Below, in pieces: positions 1-6,777 of a stretch of DNA of 16,052 nucleotides (its first letter is position 1; every line of letters begins with the position of its first letter). Location: assembly GCA_900544455.1 (NCBI GenBank), contig UQVJ01000033.1, positions 1 to 16,052 of the forward strand, in the 5' to 3' direction. The notes beneath the pieces are model-generated. The model was given only the letters and a program-made list of their open reading frames with translations. It had not been told where the DNA came from and made no database searches. The position numbers and the translations under genes are program-made. Source of the DNA: an uncultured Eggerthella sp. (lineage in GTDB: Bacteria; Actinomycetota; Coriobacteriia; Coriobacteriales; Eggerthellaceae).

Positions 1-26
1 TAATCAAGTAAATACACTTGAAAACG

Positions 27-60
27 AAAAAGGAGCCCGACCCTGCGGCCGAGCTCCTTT
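27..60 (-). terminator. Rho-independent terminator of the hydrogenase operon
   Basis: Seen in sequence: the 8-bp arms AAAGGAGC (29-36) and GCTCCTTT (53-60) are fully complementary, with further C/G pairing inside the loop. On the minus strand the hairpin is followed by a TTTTCGTTTT stretch. It begins about 30 bp after the hyaC stop codon, so transcription of the hydrogenase operon very probably ends here with hyaC as its last gene. Confidence 0.85.
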
Positions 61-89
61 GTTAAGCGCTACTACCTTGCGGTATATGC

Positions 90-782
90 TTAGTGCTGGT
101 CTACGGAATGATCCTCGCCAACGATAACGTGACGGTTGGGATCGTAGACCAAACCACCATGCTCCTTACCGAAGAACATGAGGTTTGCATTGGCAGTGCC
201 CTCGATAAATACGAGGTATCCATGCAACATGGTGAAGATGATGAATACGAACATCATGAAGTAGTGGATGATGCGCATAGACATAGCGCCACCAACAAAA
301 GCGGTACCTGCTGCGAAGAAGGTCCACTCAGAGGTAGGTACCCACAGGCAAAGACCCGTGTAAGCCATGATAAGGATCAGGATACCAACAGCAAAGTACG
401 AGATCTTCTGAGGAACGCCGAGCTTTGCAGAAAGAGGATGATCCTTCTTCATGAACAAGTAGTACTTGATCCAAGGGATAAGCTGATGCTTGTTGTCGTC
501 CTGGGGCATCCAGGTCTTGTAGTCGCGAACACGGTTACGCGTGCCACCCGTAGGAGCAGAGGTAACCAAGAATGCAAGCACGTAACGCACGATGCAGTTG
601 AAGAGCAGCACCAGACCGCAGAATACATGTACGCCGCGAGCAACACCCGTAAGGGCTGCCCAGAACGGGAAGTGGATCAGGAAGCCGGAAAAGATAAGAA
701 GAACCATGCAGCTAAGGTTGATCCAGTGGGTAATACGCATCGGCAGAGGATGCGCTTCACGGTAATGAGCCAAATGTGCCAT
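90..782 (-). CDS. hyaC: [NiFe] hydrogenase cytochrome b subunit (HyaC-like)
   Basis: The product is a 230-residue integral membrane protein of the Ni/Fe-hydrogenase b-type cytochrome family. It should accept electrons from the small subunit and pass them through heme b to the quinone pool. Four membrane segments are visible at about residues 19-40, 48-72, 126-148 and 170-194. Candidate heme-ligand histidines are H19 (in HWIN), H52 in helix 2, and H173 and H187 in helix 4, the usual arrangement for this family. The length matches family members (about 210-250). Its ATG follows the hyaB TAA directly (TAAATG) with a GGGGGG ribosome binding stretch 8 bp upstream, so it is translationally coupled to hyaB. 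A terminator lies just downstream. Family assignment is strong; the exact heme ligands are inferred. Confidence 0.93.
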   Translation of the reverse strand: MAHLAHYREAHPLPMRITHWINLSCMVLLIFSGFLIHFPFWAALTGVARGVHVFCGLVLLFNCIVRYVLAFLVTSAPTGGTRNRVRDYKTWMPQDDNKHQLIPWIKYYLFMKKDHPLSAKLGVPQKISYFAVGILILIMAYTGLCLWVPTSEWTFFAAGTAFVGGAMSMRIIHYFMMFVFIIFTMLHGYLVFIEGTANANLMFFGKEHGGLVYDPNRHVIVGEDHSVDQH

Positions 783-2471
783 TTACTTCACCCCCCAAGG
801 GCTGGTAACAGTTTCGAAGTGCTTACCGGTGGAAGGCTCGGTCACGTGCACTGCGCATGCGGTGCAGGGGTCGAAGCTGTGTACCGTACGCAGGGCGTTG
901 ATAGGCATATCAACGTCAGCAACGGGGGTACCGATAAGAGCCTGCTCCATCGGGCCCTGAACGCCTTCAGCGTTGCGGGGAGCGATGTTCCAGGTGGTAG
1001 GAATGATGATCTGGTAATCGGTGATCTTGCCGTTGTTAACCTTTTCGGTATGCAGCAATGCGCCACGAGGTGCTTCCCAAAGGCCCGTGCCTTCACCCGT
1101 AATGGTTTCAGGGGTACGGAAGTACTCGGAGTCGCCGCCCTTAACAGCCTCGATGAGCTCGTCGACCCATTCAACCATGCATTCAGCGATGTAGATGGGC
1201 TCGATGTTGCGAGCAGCTACGCGGCCAAGGGTGCTCTGCAGCTGAGGAACGGTGAGACCAAGGTCAGCGCACAGACCGTCGACAGCAGGCTTAACGAACT
1301 CGTTGCCACGCAGGTAAGCAGCAAGAACGCGGGAGAACGGACCAGCTTCCATGCACTTGCCGTCGTAGGAAGGTGCCTTGGACCAGGAGTAGCGATCGTT
1401 GATATCGCCGATCTCGTGACCATTTTCCTCGCGCAGGGTGCCAGCCTTGTAGTACTCGGTGAACTCAGGCTCGGTGATGCCTTCGCGGGGATTGAGGTCG
1501 GAGTCGCCAACATACCAGGAATGACCGATGTATTCCTTGATAAGGTCAACGTCAACCTCGGAAAGGTTAAGGTTCTCATCGATAACGCCGGAAGGCAGGT
1601 AGCGATCAGCCAAAGCGAAGCTCGGACGCTCGAAAACACCCCAAGCAACATAGCGACCGCAGCCCTTACCGAAGGAAAGAGCTTCCTTGTAATAAGGAGC
1701 GATAGCCTTGGTGTCGGGGATGATGGTTGCCTTGATCCAGTCACGCAGCTCGTGAACGAGAGACCACAGATCGTCGAGCTTTTCTTCCGTGGGAACGAAA
1801 GAGGTACCGCCGGGAACGATGGTCATAACATGAGGCATCTTGCCGCCAAGAAGGGCGCAGACCTCAGATGCCTTGGACTGCATGGTGAGAGCCTCAATGT
1901 AATGAGCGGTAGCGATAAGGTCGAGTTCAGCAGGAAGCTTGAATTCGGTATCGGACTGACCGTTCTTCCACCAGTTGCCGGAGAAGATGGACAGCTGACC
2001 ATTTTCTGCAAACTTGGTGAGGCGCTCCTGAAGTGCCTTCAGGTCGGACTGGCAGGAAGTGCCTGCAGCCTCTACCAGGTCGTAGGCGCTGCCTACGTTT
2101 GCCTTCAGAGCGTTCAGGGGGTTTACGTAGTCCAGAGCAGCCAAGGTGTAGAACCACAGAATATGGCTGTGCAGGAACTGTGCGCCCTCGATGAGGTTAC
2201 GGATGATACGGGCATTGTTGGAAATGGTGATGCCGTATGCCTTTTCAGCAGCAATGGTTGCAGCGTGGGAGTGGGATACGGGGCAAACACCGCAGATGCG
2301 CTGCACGATGTGAGCAGCATCTTCAGGCGTGCGATCCTTAACTACGAGTTCCATGCCGCGGAAGCAGCCGCCGGAAACCCAAGCATCGGAAACAACACCG
2401 TTTTCAACCTCCATCTCTACGCGGAGATGACCCTCAATACGGGTTACGGGATCGATTACGGAACGTGCCAT
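783..2471 (-). CDS. hyaB: [NiFe] hydrogenase large (catalytic) subunit
   Basis: The 562-residue protein carries the bimetallic NiFe site that splits H2. The N-terminal L1 motif RICGVCPVSH supplies C60 and C63, and the C-terminal L2 motif DPCTACAVH supplies C536 and C539; these are the four nickel ligands. About 20 residues follow H542. In this family a dedicated endopeptidase removes such a tail after nickel insertion, so the gene encodes a precursor; no protease gene is visible in the window. The protein would be co-exported with the Tat-signal-bearing small subunit. The ATG lies 3 bp after the hyaA stop, with a GGGAGG site inside the 3' end of hyaA. The context (small subunit, cytochrome b) indicates a group 1 respiratory uptake enzyme. 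Assignment to the coriobacterial subgroup (1i in the HydDB scheme) is inference. Confidence 0.97.
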   Translation of the reverse strand: MARSVIDPVTRIEGHLRVEMEVENGVVSDAWVSGGCFRGMELVVKDRTPEDAAHIVQRICGVCPVSHSHAATIAAEKAYGITISNNARIIRNLIEGAQFLHSHILWFYTLAALDYVNPLNALKANVGSAYDLVEAAGTSCQSDLKALQERLTKFAENGQLSIFSGNWWKNGQSDTEFKLPAELDLIATAHYIEALTMQSKASEVCALLGGKMPHVMTIVPGGTSFVPTEEKLDDLWSLVHELRDWIKATIIPDTKAIAPYYKEALSFGKGCGRYVAWGVFERPSFALADRYLPSGVIDENLNLSEVDVDLIKEYIGHSWYVGDSDLNPREGITEPEFTEYYKAGTLREENGHEIGDINDRYSWSKAPSYDGKCMEAGPFSRVLAAYLRGNEFVKPAVDGLCADLGLTVPQLQSTLGRVAARNIEPIYIAECMVEWVDELIEAVKGGDSEYFRTPETITGEGTGLWEAPRGALLHTEKVNNGKITDYQIIIPTTWNIAPRNAEGVQGPMEQALIGTPVADVDMPINALRTVHSFDPCTACAVHVTEPSTGKHFETVTSPWGVK

Positions 2472-2474
2472 AGG

Positions 2475-3692
2475 TTACTTGCCTCCCTTCAGAACTTCTT
2501 CGTCGTACTGGCCGATGGACTCGCTGGGATGCTTCTTATCCCACTCACGGATAGGCTCGAAGTCTGCGCCACCGTCGGTGCGGCCCATCTTCTTCATGCC
2601 GAAGCCGTGGATAACGAGCGCGGCAGCCACAACGCCCGTGAGCGTCCAGGCAATTGCCTCAGGCTGAACAACCAGGCCGCCAATGCGCAGATCGCGGAAG
2701 CGTGCGCGGAAGGGCGTGTTGGTTTCAACCCAGTTCTCGCCGGGATCGTTGGGGTTAGCCGTGCAGCAGCCGATGCAAGGGCCGCCCGCTGCAACGCACC
2801 AAGAACGACGATGGTTCCAACGAACAACACCGCAATTGGCCTTGGTCTGAGGACCACGGCAGCCCATGGGATACAGGCAGTAACCCTTAGCTTCTTCTTC
2901 GGTGCCGAATGCGTAGACGAATTCGCCATTCTCGAAGTGACCACGACGCTCGCAGTTGTCATGGATGGTCTGGTTGAAGATGACCTTAGGCTTGTTTTCG
3001 GCGGTAAGCTCAGGAAGCTTGCCAACAAGGATTGCGTCTACGAGAACAGCCTCAAGCCATTCAGGGTTAGCAGGGCAACCAGGGATGTTGATAACCGGGG
3101 TGTCGATACCCTGCTTCTTCAGGTACTGCTGAACGCCCAGAGCACCAGCGGAGTTGGGGTTTGCACCCATCCAGCCACCGTTTACAGCACAAGAGCCGAG
3201 AGCAACAACTGCATTTGCGTTCTCTGCAGCATGAACCAAGTGATCGGTACCGGGCTCATTGGCAACACGCAGCGCCTCGCCGTTCCAACCTTCCAGAACT
3301 GCACCTTCGTAAATGAGGATGTAGTTTCCGGCCTCGATCGTCTGTGCCTTTGCTTCTTCCATGGACCAACCTGCAGCAGCGGAAAGGGTCTCACAATAGT
3401 TGAGGGAAACCATTTCCAACACTACGGTTGCGGGATCAGGGGCATCTACCTGTGCGAACGACTCCGTACAACCAGTGCAAGAAGCGCCCTCGATCCAGAT
3501 TGCGGGATACAGGCCGCCAGATTCTGCGCCGATAACGGAATCCTCGATCGCGCGAGCGACGCGAGGTGCTGCCAGCTCAGACAAGCCTGCAGCCACGGCA
3601 AGAGAGCCACAGAGCTTCATGAAGCTACGACGAGAAACACCACGTGCCTCGAGCTTGCTCAGAAACTCCGGACTAATAGCCTCTGTTACCAT
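2475..3692 (-). CDS. hyaA: [NiFe] hydrogenase small (Fe-S) subunit with Tat signal and C-terminal anchor
   Basis: This subunit carries the three-cluster electron wire from the NiFe site. Numbering is from the ATG at 3692. It has a Tat signal SRRSFMK (residues 20-26, RR 21-22) with a hydrophobic stretch to about 46. The proximal-cluster cysteines are C72, C75 (CTGC), C168 and C206. The distal-cluster residues are H244, C247, C272 and C278. The medial cluster uses C287, C299, C306 and C309. A membrane helix (about 339-361) and a cytoplasmic tail of about 40 residues end it. C299 sits where standard enzymes have proline, predicting a medial [4Fe-4S]. The extra cysteines of O2-tolerant enzymes are absent (glycines instead). 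A GTG start at 3698 is open, but AAGGAGGT abuts it and lies 6 bp from the ATG, so the ATG is preferred. This is the first gene of the operon. Confidence 0.96.
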   Translation of the reverse strand: MVTEAISPEFLSKLEARGVSRRSFMKLCGSLAVAAGLSELAAPRVARAIEDSVIGAESGGLYPAIWIEGASCTGCTESFAQVDAPDPATVVLEMVSLNYCETLSAAAGWSMEEAKAQTIEAGNYILIYEGAVLEGWNGEALRVANEPGTDHLVHAAENANAVVALGSCAVNGGWMGANPNSAGALGVQQYLKKQGIDTPVINIPGCPANPEWLEAVLVDAILVGKLPELTAENKPKVIFNQTIHDNCERRGHFENGEFVYAFGTEEEAKGYCLYPMGCRGPQTKANCGVVRWNHRRSWCVAAGGPCIGCCTANPNDPGENWVETNTPFRARFRDLRIGGLVVQPEAIAWTLTGVVAAALVIHGFGMKKMGRTDGGADFEPIREWDKKHPSESIGQYDEEVLKGGK

Positions 3693-4393
3693 GTGCACAC
3701 CTCCTTAAGGGTGTCTTTGTCCTACAAAACTTCTGATGCATATTCTCGTTGATTTGTTCCCAAAAAAGACTGGTTAATTGCCGAATATCGAGTAATTCCC
3801 GCCAATGGTCAGAAAATGTTACTGCCTTATTTTCGAGTAACACATTATTTCTCCACTTTTCAGTGATTAAAAATGATTTATGGGCCGTAATCGGTCATTT
3901 CATTTTATTTGACCGTTCTATTTCTTTTAAAAATGCGAATTGCGACTAGATTATTACCCCGCAATCACCGAATGCTCTTCAAATAATGGACATATTTCGG
4001 TGTTCGTCCTATCTGTTTTTTGGATAGGTGGTTTTTCTTTGCTACCCAGAATCTTATTTTTATCCATCGGTATATTGGAGCAAATCGCGGTCCCTCACCA
4101 CGTTGGCGCGCCATTCTTTGGAACTAGAAGTTTTTGCGGACAATGCCTTGCTTTTGCGCAGGCAACATATTCGCCCACACCTGAGCTGTAACCAAAACTC
4201 CAACACCCCCCCCCACAGCGGTCGCACCAGCAGTCGAGTCCATCAATGGCAATAAAGCCCCACTTAGACCGCCAAAGCAGCACTGCCCTGTTAAGGTGGC
4301 ATTAAATCTAAGAACAAGAAGCCGAGCATCACAGCGTTTTCTTAATAAAGCGTTATCATGGGCAGATTATCGCTATCCCAGAAAGGACGCTCC
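3693..4393. other. AT-rich intergenic region between divergent hyaABC and pheA
   Basis: No convincing gene is present here. The short open frames of 62-83 codons have no ribosome binding site or recognisable protein. By direct count 3721-3960 is about 35 percent GC, clearly lower than the genes on either side. It holds two TCGAGTAA copies (3788-3795 and 3833-3840), a weak CCTATC/GATAGG hairpin (4008-4013 and 4023-4028) followed by T-rich DNA on the plus strand, and a run of nine C residues (4206-4214). It must contain the divergent promoters of hyaABC and pheA, but I found no well-matched -35/-10 pair that I would defend. Confidence 0.7.
4206..4214. repeat. Nine-base poly-C tract
   Basis: A run of nine consecutive C residues lies in the non-coding stretch upstream of pheA. 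Such homopolymers slip easily during replication and sequencing. It is not inside a supported gene, so any length variation would act on regulation or be neutral. Confidence 0.8.
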
Positions 4394-5239
4394 ATGAGCA
4401 ACGCAACCATCGCCTACCTCGGACCGCAAGGAACCTATTCCGATGAGGCTGCTCGTCTTTTTGCAAAGAAAATGGGCTGCGAAAACCCCGAGTTCGTGGA
4501 GTGCCCTTCCTTCAACGAGGTTCACGAAGCGGTTGATCGCGGCCGTTGCGAATTCGGAGTTATGCCGATCGAGAACTCGCTTGAAGGCGTGGTTACCGCC
4601 ACACTTGACACCTTGGCGTTCAAGGGCGGCGTAAGCATCATGGGCTCAACCGTGCTCAACATCCACCACTGCCTTATGGTGAACCCAGAATCCTCCCTCG
4701 ATGAGGTGACCACCATCGCCAGCCATCCTCAAGCTTTGGCCCAATGCCGCCGTTGGCTCGACGCCCATTTCCCCTCTGTGCCGCGCTTAGCGGTCTCATC
4801 CACCGCAGAAGGCGCGCGCAAGGCAGCTCAGGATAAAACAGTGGCGGGTATTTCCAGTAAATTTGCAGGACAGCTGTTCAACTGCACTATTGCCGAAGAG
4901 GGTATCGAAGACCACTACGGCAACCAAACGCGCTTCGTGCTCATTGCCCGCCAAGGTCACGAACCAGTGCTCGAGAGCGACAACATGAAAACCACGCTGG
5001 CGCTTTCGTTGAACGCCGATAAGCCTGGCTCCCTATTGATGATTCTCTCGGAACTGAACTACGCCAACGTAAACTTGACCATGATCCAGAGCCGTCCCAC
5101 CAAGCAAGGGCTGGGAGATTACCTCTTCTTCATCGATATCGAAGGCACACCCGCCAATCCTGCAATCAAAACCGCGCTCGACTGCCTCCGCCTGAAACTG
5201 CGCGAAGTAAAGGTGCTTGGATCCTACCCCGCTGAATAG
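4394..5239 (+). CDS. pheA: Prephenate dehydratase with C-terminal ACT domain
   Basis: The 281-residue cytoplasmic enzyme converts prephenate to phenylpyruvate in phenylalanine synthesis. The catalytic domain occupies residues 4 to about 185, starting with IAYLGPQGTYSDEA and ending with the hallmark TRF (T179-R180-F181). The ACT domain (about 200-275) has the KPGSL turn (210-214) and QSRP (232-235) in place of the usual ESRP; these bind phenylalanine for feedback inhibition. There is no chorismate mutase domain, so this is the monofunctional form of normal length. The ATG at 4394 is preferred to an in-frame ATG at 4358 because AAAGGA lies just upstream of it and homology begins there. It is the only plus-strand gene, apparently monocistronic, with a large stem-loop downstream. 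Confidence 0.96.
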   Translation: MSNATIAYLGPQGTYSDEAARLFAKKMGCENPEFVECPSFNEVHEAVDRGRCEFGVMPIENSLEGVVTATLDTLAFKGGVSIMGSTVLNIHHCLMVNPESSLDEVTTIASHPQALAQCRRWLDAHFPSVPRLAVSSTAEGARKAAQDKTVAGISSKFAGQLFNCTIAEEGIEDHYGNQTRFVLIARQGHEPVLESDNMKTTLALSLNADKPGSLLMILSELNYANVNLTMIQSRPTKQGLGDYLFFIDIEGTPANPAIKTALDCLRLKLREVKVLGSYPAE

Positions 5240-5262
5240 ATAGCCGCCACCGCAAATCAGAG

Positions 5263-5352
5263 AGCGCCTGTTGCCCCTCACGCGAACGGTCCCTCGCTTC
5301 TCCATATGCCAAAAGTGGGAGACAGCTCGAAATGGCAGCAGGCGCTTTAATT
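5263..5352 (+). terminator. Long-range stem-loop after pheA, possible terminator
   Basis: The 13-base arms AGCGCCTGTTGCC (5263-5275) and GGCAGCAGGCGCT (5334-5346) pair throughout, with one G-U. They enclose 58 nt containing a small inner stem, TCTCC (5299-5303) with GGAGA (5318-5322). On the plus strand the structure is followed by TTAATTT, so it could end pheA transcription. The loop is longer and the U-tract weaker than in a canonical terminator, so another structured-RNA role is possible. On the minus strand no T-run follows, so it is unlikely to terminate the mutY operon. Confidence 0.5.
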
Positions 5353-5420
5353 TATCGAACGATAACGCTTCTTGCTGTCGACATAGCGCGAAGCGGAACT
5401 ACAAGATGCCCCAACAGGTC

Positions 5421-6308
5421 CTAGTCGGCATAGTAGCGGGCATTCTCTCCTTCGCCTTGCTGGGAAAAGAACCCTTCGGCAACCAGATCATTTGCAATCG
5501 AGCGAACAAGATCCGCATCAGGCGCTTTCCTACCCTGCTTCTTTTCGAAATCGGAAAGGGCAGAGACAAGCTCGCGAAAGCTCGCTTCGCGCTGGGCAAG
5601 AACGAAACGGACCAACTCCGCCCGCTTCTGTCGCCGTGACCCCTCGAATTTCGTTTGCTTCGTATGATGCTTCGATCGTCGAGAGGGGTTGGGTATCGTC
5701 GACTTCAAATAGCTGCCGTAATCGAGCAATGCGTAGTACCAACCGCGAGGATCTTCCTTGGAGCACGTTCGCCACACCAAGGGCTCCAATTCTTTGTCGG
5801 AGACCTTTTCGCGCCCTGGAAACAACTCGTGGATGAACACTGTGCGCACGTTTGTCTCCAGATACATCGAAGGCTTCTGGTAGGCGAACGCCATGATGCC
5901 GCCTGCGGTAGCCTTCCCAATGCCAGGAAGAGAAAGCAGCTCTTCCTGGGACTCGGGGAGAGTTCCATTGAATTCTCGTGAACATATTTCTGCCGTACGT
6001 TTCAACGCCAACGCGCGACGGTTGTAACCCAGCCCTTGCCACATTTCCAGAACAAGAGAAGTTTCAGCGCTGGCTAATGCGTCCAATGTCGGAAACAGCG
6101 CCATAAAACGCTTCCAATACTTTTCAACGCGTGCAACCTGGGTTTGCTGAAGCATGATCTCAGAAACCATAACGGCATAGGGGTCTTCTACGTTACGCCA
6201 AGGCAAATCACGGTACAAACGCGCACCCTCGCTCCACACTTTAGCAACAAGGGCACGCTCTTCCAGACTCAGCTCGTCAGAGCAGGTTGAGGGGATTCGG
6301 GCAGCCAT
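5421..6308 (-). CDS. mutY: MutY-like HhH-GPD DNA glycosylase without Fe-S cluster
   Basis: The 295-residue protein resembles A/G-specific adenine glycosylases, which remove A mispaired with 8-oxoguanine. Seen (numbering from the ATG at 6308): the WR..PY segment, then SEIMLQQTQV with E50 at the catalytic Glu position, WQGLGYNRRA (90-99), and the helix-hairpin-helix LPGIGKATAGGI (127-138). Where E. coli MutY has catalytic Asp in LDGNV, this has LETNV (E151). The four-cysteine [4Fe-4S] loop after the GPD region is replaced by a basic Ser/Lys/Arg-rich stretch (about 202-228), and the C-terminal NUDIX-like domain is absent. A helical, possibly winged-helix tail (about 229-290) follows. An upstream TTG at 6344 is open, but the ATG sits 1 bp after the rrf2 stop. 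Superfamily membership is sure; substrate is inferred. Confidence 0.85.
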   Translation of the reverse strand: MAARIPSTCSDELSLEERALVAKVWSEGARLYRDLPWRNVEDPYAVMVSEIMLQQTQVARVEKYWKRFMALFPTLDALASAETSLVLEMWQGLGYNRRALALKRTAEICSREFNGTLPESQEELLSLPGIGKATAGGIMAFAYQKPSMYLETNVRTVFIHELFPGREKVSDKELEPLVWRTCSKEDPRGWYYALLDYGSYLKSTIPNPSRRSKHHTKQTKFEGSRRQKRAELVRFVLAQREASFRELVSALSDFEKKQGRKAPDADLVRSIANDLVAEGFFSQQGEGENARYYAD

Positions 6309-6309
6309 G

Positions 6310-6771
6310 CTATTCGGCAACCGGCGTATTCTCGCATGAGGCAAACGCCGCCTGAATAGCGGGATGGTTTGCGCCCTGAGTGAAAAGCCCCTCTAACGTA
6401 ACGGAGGCAAAAAGATGGCTTATCAGCGCATTAGACGCGCACCACAAGACATTGAATGAGCAGCAATCCTTATGGACGCAAGGGTAATCGGCGCACGTGC
6501 AGTCAGCTATGCTTATACCGCCATTTACCCCCCGAAGAACGTCAAGCACAGTGGTTTTTGCAGGGTCGCACGCCAGAGCAAGACCGCCCTTCACGCCACG
6601 AATGGTTTTCAGCAGCCCGGCCTTCACCAATTCATGCTGAATGCTGCGAGCAAAAGAATAAGGAATGCTCTCCTGCTCAGCCACCTCTGCGATGGAGATA
6701 TACGTGTCGCCGCTACGGTAAGCGGCGCGAATGATGCGACACGCATAGTCGCAACGACGCGTAATGCTCAT
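6310..6771 (-). CDS. Rrf2-family transcriptional regulator, probably Fe-S
   Basis: The 153-residue protein has the N-terminal winged helix-turn-helix of the Rrf2 family (about residues 1-65, ending with TIRGVKGGLALA). A cysteine cluster follows in the C-terminal half at C91, C93, C98, C103, C104 and C111. IscR, NsrR and RsrR use three cysteines in the equivalent loop to bind a [2Fe-2S] or [4Fe-4S] cluster, so iron-sulfur, NO or redox sensing is likely. The exact ligands and target genes cannot be read from sequence. The spacing (C93-x4-C98-x4-C103) differs slightly from the x5/x5 pattern of IscR and NsrR. It starts 6 bp after the preceding AAA-like gene and ends 1 bp before mutY, so all three are probably co-transcribed. 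Confidence 0.92.
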   Translation of the reverse strand: MSITRRCDYACRIIRAAYRSGDTYISIAEVAEQESIPYSFARSIQHELVKAGLLKTIRGVKGGLALACDPAKTTVLDVLRGVNGGISIADCTCADYPCVHKDCCSFNVLWCASNALISHLFASVTLEGLFTQGANHPAIQAAFASCENTPVAE

Positions 6772-6777
6772 TTGCCG

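Noticed and set aside
93..3752. 1,219-codon plus-strand open frame
   Set aside because: It is exactly antisense and in codon register to hyaA, hyaB and hyaC, whose products have unmistakable motifs. The frame is open only because TTA, CTA and TCA are unused in those genes.
3940..4255. Small open frames of 62-83 codons upstream of pheA
   Set aside because: They overlap each other on both strands, lack ribosome binding sites and have no recognisable protein. One crosses the poly-C tract.
4288..4312. Possible T-box antiterminator (AAGGTGGCA) upstream of pheA
   Set aside because: The core lacks the ACCGCG continuation and there is no Stem I, specifier loop or following terminator. T-boxes also need a tRNA-linked leader that is not visible.
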